From: Methylobacterium amylolyticum
Lineage (GTDB): Bacteria; Pseudomonadota; Alphaproteobacteria; Rhizobiales; Beijerinckiaceae
Reading direction: 5' to 3'
Length of the DNA: 64,000 nt
Assembly: GCF_030700245.1 (NCBI RefSeq)
Contig: NZ_JAUYZI010000009.1
Span: forward strand, 62,001-126,000
Positions 58,840-64,000 of the stretch are shown piece by piece (positions within the stretch are counted from its first letter, which is position 1; each line of letters begins with the position of its first letter). A program made the position numbers and the translations under genes. The notes beneath the pieces are model-generated. The model made no database searches. It saw nothing but the letters and a program-made list of their open reading frames with translations, and was not told where the DNA came from.

Positions 58840-60336
58840 ATGCGCGAGATCGGGCACTTCATCGGCGGCCGCGCGGTCGGCGGCGAGAGCGGGCGGCACG
58901 CCGACGTGTTCCACCCCTCGACCGGCGAGGTCCAGGCGCGGGTGGCGCTGGCGAGCCGCGCGGAGATGCGCGCGGCGGTGGAGAACGCCAAGGCGGCGCA
59001 GCCGGCCTGGGCCGCCCAGAACCCCCAGAAGCGCGCCCGGGTGATGATGCGCTTCCTGGAGCTGATCCGCGGCGAGACGCAGGCTCTGGCGGAGCTGCTG
59101 GCCTCCGAGCACGGCAAGACTGTGCCCGACGCCAAGGGCGACATCCAGCGCGGCGTCGAGGTGGTCGAGTTCGCCTGCGGCATCCCGCACCTGCTCAAGG
59201 GCGAGTACACCGAGGGCGCCGGCCCCGGCATCGACGTCTACTCCCTGCGCCAGCCGCTGGGCGTGGTGGCGGGCATCACCCCGTTCAACTTCCCGGCGAT
59301 GATCCCGCTGTGGAAATGCGCGCCGGCCATCGCCTGCGGCAACGCCTTCATCCTCAAGCCGTCCGAGCGCGACCCGAGCGTGCCGATCCGCATCGCCGAG
59401 CTGTTCCTGGAGGCGGGGCTGCCGGCCGGGATCCTCAACGTCGTCAACGGCGACAAGGAGGCGGTGGACGCGATCCTCGACGACGAGGACATCCGGGCGG
59501 TGGGCTTCGTCGGCTCGTCCTCGATCGCCGAGTACATCTACGTGCGCTCGGCGCAGACGGGCAAGCGCGCCCAGTGCTTCGGCGGCGCCAAGAACCACAT
59601 GATCATCATGCCCGACGCCAACATGGACCAGGCAGTCGACGCGCTGATCGGCGCCGGCTACGGCTCGGCCGGCGAGCGCTGCATGGCGATCTCGGTGGCC
59701 GTGCCGGTCGGCGAGGCCACGGCCGACCGGCTGATGGAGCGGCTGGTCCCCCGGGTCGAGTCCCTCAAGATCGGCCCGTCGCACGACGAGGGCGCCGATT
59801 ACGGGCCGCTGGTCACCGCCGAGGCGGTGGAGCGGGTGCGCGGCTACATCGACACCGGCGTGCGCGAGGGCGCGCATCTGGCCGTCGACGGCCGCGGCTT
59901 CAAGCTCCAGGGCTACGAGAACGGCTTCTACATGGGCGGGTCGCTGTTCGACCGCGTCACGGCGGACATGACGATCTACAAGGAAGAGATCTTCGGCCCC
60001 GTGCTCTCGGTGGTGCGGGCGCGTGACTACGAGGAGGCGCTGGCGCTGCCCTCCACCCACCAGTACGGCAACGGCGTGGCGATCTTCACCCAGGACGGCG
60101 ACGCGGCGCGGGACTTCACCGCCCGGGTCAACGTCGGCATGGTCGGCGTCAACGTGCCGATCCCGGTGCCGATCGCCTACCACACCTTCGGCGGCTGGAA
60201 GCGCTCGGGCCTCGGCGACCTGAACCAGCACGGGCCGGACTCGATCCGCTTCTACACCAAGACCAAGACGGTGACGCAGCGCTGGCCGTCGGGCATCAAG
60301 AGCGGGGCGGAGTTCTCGATTCCCACGATGCGCTGA
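58840..60336 (+). CDS. mmsA: CoA-acylating methylmalonate-semialdehyde dehydrogenase
   Basis: A 498-residue aldehyde dehydrogenase that converts (methyl)malonate semialdehyde to propionyl- or acetyl-CoA with NAD. Conserved blocks: GITPFNFPAMIPLWKCAPAI, KPSERDPSVPIRI, VGFVGSSSIAEYIYVRSAQT, KNHMIIMPDANMDQAVDAL and catalytic Cys in GSAGERCMAISVAV. The IYKEEIFGPVLSVVR end is standard. It starts at ATG 58840, 126 bases from the divergent LysR start, and leads the valine-degradation cluster. Confidence 0.95.
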   Translation: MREIGHFIGGRAVGGESGRHADVFHPSTGEVQARVALASRAEMRAAVENAKAAQPAWAAQNPQKRARVMMRFLELIRGETQALAELLASEHGKTVPDAKGDIQRGVEVVEFACGIPHLLKGEYTEGAGPGIDVYSLRQPLGVVAGITPFNFPAMIPLWKCAPAIACGNAFILKPSERDPSVPIRIAELFLEAGLPAGILNVVNGDKEAVDAILDDEDIRAVGFVGSSSIAEYIYVRSAQTGKRAQCFGGAKNHMIIMPDANMDQAVDALIGAGYGSAGERCMAISVAVPVGEATADRLMERLVPRVESLKIGPSHDEGADYGPLVTAEAVERVRGYIDTGVREGAHLAVDGRGFKLQGYENGFYMGGSLFDRVTADMTIYKEEIFGPVLSVVRARDYEEALALPSTHQYGNGVAIFTQDGDAARDFTARVNVGMVGVNVPIPVPIAYHTFGGWKRSGLGDLNQHGPDSIRFYTKTKTVTQRWPSGIKSGAEFSIPTMR

Positions 60337-60346
60337 CAGCGCATAG

Positions 60347-60523
60347 TCCCTCCCCCCTCTGCGGGGGAGGGTGGCCCGGCCGTGAGGCCGGGTCGGGAGA
60401 GGGGAGGGCGGCGTCAGGATGGCGTGCTCGGCCAATGCCGTCCGCCCCGTCCGGCACCGTCGCTCCCCTCTCCCGACCCCCTTCGGGGGCCACCCTCTCC
60501 CGCGGAGGGGAGAGGGAAGGGCG
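60347..60523. repeat. Palindromic intergenic repeat, family C
   Basis: A first block (60347-60408) of GGGGGAGGGTGGCCCGGCCG and GAGGCCGGGTCGGGAGAGGG type is followed by a second block (60461-60523) in inverted orientation with CTCCCCTCTCCCGACCCCCT and ACCCTCTCCCGCGGAGGGGA. The two form nested G-rich/C-rich hairpins. It fills most of the gap between mmsA and the acyl-CoA dehydrogenase gene. Confidence 0.75.
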
Positions 60524-60549
60524 GCAAGGCAGCGGCACGCGAGGTAGCC

Positions 60550-61692
60550 ATGCGCTTCGGGCTCGACGAGGACCAGACCGCCATCGCCGAGATGGCCGCG
60601 GGCTTTGCGGCCGAGCACATCGCGCCGCACGCCCTGGCGTGGGATGAGCAGAAAAAATTTCCCGTCGACGCCCTGCGCGCCGCCGCGGCGCTCGGCATGG
60701 CCGGCATCTACGTCCGCGAGGATCACGGCGGCTCCGGGCTGTCGCGCCTCGACGCGGCGCTGATCTTCGAGGCGCTGAGCGGCGGCTGCCCGACGACCGC
60801 GGCGTTCCTGTCGATCCACAACATGTGCGCCTGGATGATCGACGCCTACGGCGACGACGCCCAGCGCGGCCGCTGGCTGCCCGCCATGATGACCATGGAG
60901 GCGATCGGCAGCTACTGCCTCACCGAGCCGGGCTCCGGCTCGGACGCGGCGGCTCTGCGCACCCGCGCCGAGCGGGACGGCGACCAGTACGTGCTGACCG
61001 GCGAGAAGCAGTTCATCTCGGGCGCCGGCGCCAGCGACGTGTACGTCTGCATGGTCCGCACCGGGGAGGGCGGCCCGCGCGGCATCTCGGCGGTGGTGGT
61101 CGAGCGGGACACCCCCGGCCTCTCGTTCGGGGCCGAGGAGCGCAAGATGGGCTGGAACGCCCAGCCGACCCGGGCCGTGCGGTTCGACGGCTGCCGCGTG
61201 CCGGTGGCCAACCGCCTCGGCGCCGAGGGGGACGGCTTCAAGATCGCGATGAGCGGCCTCGACGGCGGGCGGCTCAACATCGCCGCCTGCTCGCTCGGCG
61301 GAGCGCAGGCCGCCCTCGACAAGGCGCTCGCCTACATGGGCGACCGCCGCGCCTTCGGGGCGAAGCTCACCGATTTCCAGGCGCTGCAGTTTCGCCTCGC
61401 CGACATGGCCACCAGCCTGGAGGCGTCGCGCGTCTTCCTGCACCACGCCGCCCGCGCCCTCGACGCCAAGGCGCCCGAGGCGCCGCGGCTCTGCGCCATG
61501 GCCAAGCGCCACGTCACCGACGCCGCCTTCGCGGTGGCCAACGACGCGCTGCAACTGCACGGCGGCTACGGCTACCTCGCCGAGTACGGGATCGAGAAGA
61601 TCGTGCGCGACCTGCGCGTGCATCAGATCCTCGAAGGGACCAACGAGATCATGCGCGTCATCATCGCCCGCTCGCTGATCGGGGGCCGCTGA
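60550..61692 (+). CDS. Acyl-CoA dehydrogenase (isobutyryl-CoA dehydrogenase type)
   Basis: A 380-residue FAD enzyme. Marks: N-terminal helical domain (MRFGLDEDQTAIAEMAAGFA), CLTEPGSGSDAAALRT (FAD site), GEKQFISGAGASDVYVCMVR, the arginine-rich DRRAFGAKLTDFQALQFRLA, and the catalytic Glu in QILEGTNEIMRVIIARS. The context between mmsA and the hydrolase points to isobutyryl-CoA from valine. A run of six A and three T (60652-60660) falls early in the gene. ATG 60550; the stop overlaps the next start (TGATG). Confidence 0.92.
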   Translation: MRFGLDEDQTAIAEMAAGFAAEHIAPHALAWDEQKKFPVDALRAAAALGMAGIYVREDHGGSGLSRLDAALIFEALSGGCPTTAAFLSIHNMCAWMIDAYGDDAQRGRWLPAMMTMEAIGSYCLTEPGSGSDAAALRTRAERDGDQYVLTGEKQFISGAGASDVYVCMVRTGEGGPRGISAVVVERDTPGLSFGAEERKMGWNAQPTRAVRFDGCRVPVANRLGAEGDGFKIAMSGLDGGRLNIAACSLGGAQAALDKALAYMGDRRAFGAKLTDFQALQFRLADMATSLEASRVFLHHAARALDAKAPEAPRLCAMAKRHVTDAAFAVANDALQLHGGYGYLAEYGIEKIVRDLRVHQILEGTNEIMRVIIARSLIGGR

Positions 61693-62753
61693 TGAGCGAA
61701 GTGATCGTCGCGCAGGACGGCACGCTCGGCCGCATCCGCCTGAACCGGCCGAAGGCGCTCAACGCGCTCACCCACGGCATGGTCGGGGAGATCGACGCGG
61801 CGCTGGACCGCTTCTCCGCCGACAAGGCGGTCGCCGCGGTGCTGCTCACCGGCGAGGGCGAGCGCGGCCTGTGCGCGGGCGGCGACCTGCGCGGCCTCTA
61901 CGAGAGCGTCGGCCCCGCCTTCGCCGAGGATTTCTGGCGCGACGAGTACCGGCTCGACGCACGCATAGCCAACTACGAGAAGCCGTTCGTCGCGGTGATG
62001 GACGGCATCACCATGGGCGGCGGCGTCGGCCTGTCGGGACACGCGGCCCACCGGATCGTCACCGAGCGCTCCCGGGTGGCGATGCCCGAGACCGGGATCG
62101 GCTACCTGCCGGATGTGGGCGGCACGTGGCTGCTGCCGCGGGCGCCCGGCGAGGTCGGCACCTATCTCGGCCTCACCGGCGCCCCGGTCGCCGCCGCCGA
62201 CGCGATCTTTTGCGACTTGGCGGACAGCTTTGTCCCCGCGGATGCTCTCCCCGAGCTGGTCGCGGCGCTCTCGGGGCTCGCCCCCGATGCCGGGCGCGAC
62301 GGCGTGCGCGAGGCCGTCGCCCACTTCGCGCGGGACCCCGGCCCCGCCCCGCTGGCCGCGTACCAGGAAACAATCGACCGCTGCTTCGCCTTCGACATGG
62401 TCGACGAGATTCTTTCCGCCCTCGACGCCGAGGGCTCCGCGTTCGCGGCGGACACGAAGACGACGCTGCTGGAGAAATCGCCGTCGAGCCTCGTGCTGAC
62501 GCTCTGCCTGCTGCGGCTCGGGCGAGGCGCGCCGAACCTGGAGGCCTGCCTGGAGCGCGAGTTCCACGCCTCCCTGGCGCTGCTGGAGGAGGGCGATTTC
62601 CGCGAGGGCATCCGCGCCGCGGTGATCGACAAGGACAAGGCCCCGCGCTGGAACCCGGCGCGCCTCGACGCGGTCGAGCCGGCCCGGATCGCCGGCTGGC
62701 TGAAGCCGCGGGCGGCGCCGGTGTTCACGGGCGCGCGCACGGGACCGATCTGA
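61692..62753 (+). CDS. 3-hydroxyisobutyryl-CoA hydrolase / enoyl-CoA hydratase family
   Basis: A 353-residue crotonase-fold protein. Longer than a hydratase of about 260 residues, with a C-terminal HIBYL-CoA-hydrolase signature (FREGIRAAVIDKDKAPRWNP). Crotonase blocks: RIRLNRPKALNALTHGMVGE, GERGLCAGGDLRGLYE, KPFVAVMDGITMGGGVGLSG and RVAMPETGIGYLPDVGGTWL. It would release 3-hydroxyisobutyrate. One-base stop/start overlap with the gene before it suggests translational coupling. Confidence 0.92.
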   Translation: MSEVIVAQDGTLGRIRLNRPKALNALTHGMVGEIDAALDRFSADKAVAAVLLTGEGERGLCAGGDLRGLYESVGPAFAEDFWRDEYRLDARIANYEKPFVAVMDGITMGGGVGLSGHAAHRIVTERSRVAMPETGIGYLPDVGGTWLLPRAPGEVGTYLGLTGAPVAAADAIFCDLADSFVPADALPELVAALSGLAPDAGRDGVREAVAHFARDPGPAPLAAYQETIDRCFAFDMVDEILSALDAEGSAFAADTKTTLLEKSPSSLVLTLCLLRLGRGAPNLEACLEREFHASLALLEEGDFREGIRAAVIDKDKAPRWNPARLDAVEPARIAGWLKPRAAPVFTGARTGPI

Positions 62754-62768
62754 CGAGACGCCGCGCGT

Positions 62769-62905
62769 CCCACCCGCGCCCTCATCCTGAGGTGCCCGCG
62801 CGAGCGGGCCTCGAAGGAGGGCTCCAGGGATCGCGCGGCCGGCTGGAGGCCTCCTTCGAGGCCTGCGCTGCGCTCCGACACCTCAGGATGAGGTTCGGGG
62901 TGGGA
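62769..62905. repeat. Palindromic intergenic repeat, family B, copy 3
   Basis: CCACCCGCGCCCTCATCCTG and CACCTCAGGATGAGGTTCGG are the outer arms; CTCGAAGGAGGGCTCCAGGG and GGAGGCCTCCTTCGAGGCCT are the inner ones. It lies between two genes of the same operon strand, the hydrolase and mmsB. Confidence 0.85.
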
Positions 62906-62956
62906 GAGACGACGGCGGACCGGGCGCATCGGCCCGGCCACAGGGGAGGAAGCGGG

Positions 62957-63847
62957 ATGGCTGGAACCATCGGGTTCATCGGGCTCGGCAACATGGGCGG
63001 GCCGATGGCGGCCAACCTCGTGAAGGCGGGCTACACGGTGCGCGGCTTCGACCTCGCGCCGGCCTCGCTGGAGACGGCGCGGGGGGAGGGCGTCGCGATC
63101 GCCGCCTCGGCGCTGGAGGCGGCCGCGGGCGCGGAGACGGTCATCACCATGCTGCCGGCCGGCCGCCACGTGGTCGAGGTCTGGACGCAGCTCGCCGAGG
63201 CCGTTCCGGACGGCACGCTCCTGATCGATTCCTCCACCGTCGACGTCGAGAGCGCCCGCAAGTCGCACGCGCTCGCCCGGGGGCGCGGCTGCCTGTCGGT
63301 CGACGCCCCCGTCTCCGGCGGCACCGGCGGCGCGCGCGGCGCGACGCTGACCTTCATGGCCGGCGGCTCGGACGAGGCCTTCGCCCGGGCCGAGCCCATC
63401 CTGAAGCGGATGGGCAAGAACGTCTTCCACTGCGGCGCGGACGGGGCCGGTCAGGCGGCCAAGATCTGCAACAACATGATCCTCGGCATCTCGATGATCG
63501 GGGTGTCTGAGGCCTTCGCGCTGGGCGAGAAGCTCGGGCTGTCGCACCAGGCGCTCTACGACGTGGCCTCGGTCTCCTCCGGCCAGTGCTGGTCGCTCAC
63601 CTCCTACTGCCCGGTGCCCGGCCCGGTGCCGACCTCGCCGGCCAACAACGGCTACAAGCCCGGCTTCGCCGCGGCGCTGATGCTGAAGGACCTGCGGCTC
63701 GCCCAGGCCGCCGCGCTCGCGTCCGGGGCCGCGACGCCGCTCGGCGCCGAGGCCGCGCAGGTCTACGGCCTGTTCGACGGGCTCGGCCACGGCGACGAGG
63801 ACTTTTCCGCGATCATCCGTATGCTGCGCGGCGCGAAGGGAGCCTGA
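62957..63847 (+). CDS. mmsB: 3-hydroxyisobutyrate dehydrogenase
   Basis: A 296-residue beta-hydroxyacid dehydrogenase that oxidises 3-hydroxyisobutyrate to methylmalonate semialdehyde, which MmsA then uses. The Rossmann motif GFIGLGNMGGPMAANL is at residues 6-21, the substrate-binding DAPVSGGTGGARGATLTFMA, and the catalytic Lys in GAGQAAKICNNMILG. ATG 62957 is preceded by GGGGAGGA. Follows the family B repeat and is still in the valine cluster. Confidence 0.95.
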   Translation: MAGTIGFIGLGNMGGPMAANLVKAGYTVRGFDLAPASLETARGEGVAIAASALEAAAGAETVITMLPAGRHVVEVWTQLAEAVPDGTLLIDSSTVDVESARKSHALARGRGCLSVDAPVSGGTGGARGATLTFMAGGSDEAFARAEPILKRMGKNVFHCGADGAGQAAKICNNMILGISMIGVSEAFALGEKLGLSHQALYDVASVSSGQCWSLTSYCPVPGPVPTSPANNGYKPGFAAALMLKDLRLAQAAALASGAATPLGAEAAQVYGLFDGLGHGDEDFSAIIRMLRGAKGA

Positions 63848-63851
63848 CGCG

Positions 63852-64000
63852 ATGGCCGAGTACGAGACGATCCTGACCGAGACGCGCGGGCGCGTCCTGC
63901 TCGTCACCCTCAACCGGCCGAAGGCGCTCAACGCCATCAACGGGCAGCTCACCCGCGAACTGATCGACGCGGTGACCCGGGCCGATTCCGATTCGGAGGT
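63852..64000 (+). CDS. Enoyl-CoA hydratase, N-terminal part, cut by window edge
   Basis: The ATG at 63852 opens a frame that is still open at 64000, five bases after the mmsB stop. It reads MAEYETILTETRGRVLLVTL, then NRPKALNAINGQLTRELIDA, the typical start of a crotonase-fold hydratase. It is likely the next gene of the valine-degradation operon, probably hydrating methacrylyl-CoA, an inference from position. The catalytic part lies outside the window. Confidence 0.85.
   Translation, partial: MAEYETILTETRGRVLLVTLNRPKALNAINGQLTRELIDAVTRADSDSE

Noticed and set aside
1..64000. CRISPR array, rRNA operon, intact insertion sequence, prophage
   Set aside because: No regularly spaced repeat-spacer units, no rRNA-like sequence, no transposase or phage structural gene was seen. 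The repeated units found are dispersed palindromes.

Overview
The window is a very GC-rich chromosomal segment of an alphaproteobacterium, most likely a Methylobacterium/Methylorubrum-type methylotroph. This is inferred from the gene order alr-radA next to cvpA-purF, a short dihydrofolate-reductase-like protein resembling the dihydromethanopterin reductase DmrA of methylotrophs, a complete Flp/Tad pilus operon, an FtrABCD-type iron uptake operon, and a dense set of intergenic palindromic repeats. No rRNA, CRISPR array, intact insertion sequence or phage was seen.

Layout. 1-10.2 kb: edge of a GH10 xylanase, an SDR, glucose-6-phosphate dehydrogenase, a TumE-type toxin-antitoxin pair, periplasmic glucan synthesis (opgD and opgH, divergent), a parDE pair whose toxin end runs antisense into opgH, and an L,D-transpeptidase. 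10.2-17.5 kb: a cupin, a DUF971 protein, moaA, radA, alr, cvpA, purF. 17.5-25.9 kb: an SDR, the DmrA-like protein, a YbdK-type carboxylate-amine ligase, der with a YfgM-like partner, NnrU, a secreted protein of unknown role, a PPOX flavoprotein. 25.9-34.1 kb: a lytic transglycosylase, a parS-like palindrome, a CheY-like regulator, an SMR exporter with a guanidine-II-like hairpin, a very large hybrid histidine kinase, YedK, DUF805 and an LprI-like protein.

34.1-36.3 kb is the most interesting accessory part: a compositionally different islet abutting the 3' end of tRNA-Leu(GAG). It carries a two-gene operon: an ImmA/IrrE-like protein lacking a metal-binding HExxH motif, and a small basic protein whose stop overlaps the next start. 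No integrase remains.

36.4-44.4 kb: fliN, lipB, a porin that fuses two beta-barrels, the iron operon, and an SseA-type sulfurtransferase with a 12-bp minisatellite in its N-terminus. 44.7-53.0 kb: a GcrA-tail-like small protein, then cpaBCDEF-tadBC read leftward, with a CtrA-type half-site in front. 53.3-56.3 kb: an orphan branched-chain-type binding protein and a chemoreceptor. 56.5-64 kb: an iron-type alcohol dehydrogenase, then a LysR regulator divergent from a valine-catabolism cluster (mmsA, acyl-CoA dehydrogenase, 3-hydroxyisobutyryl-CoA hydrolase, mmsB, and the start of an enoyl-CoA hydratase).

Three families of palindromic intergenic repeats recur (A: five sites; B: three; C: one). 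Families B and C sit even inside the valine operon. All functional names rest on reading motifs by eye; no database search was run.
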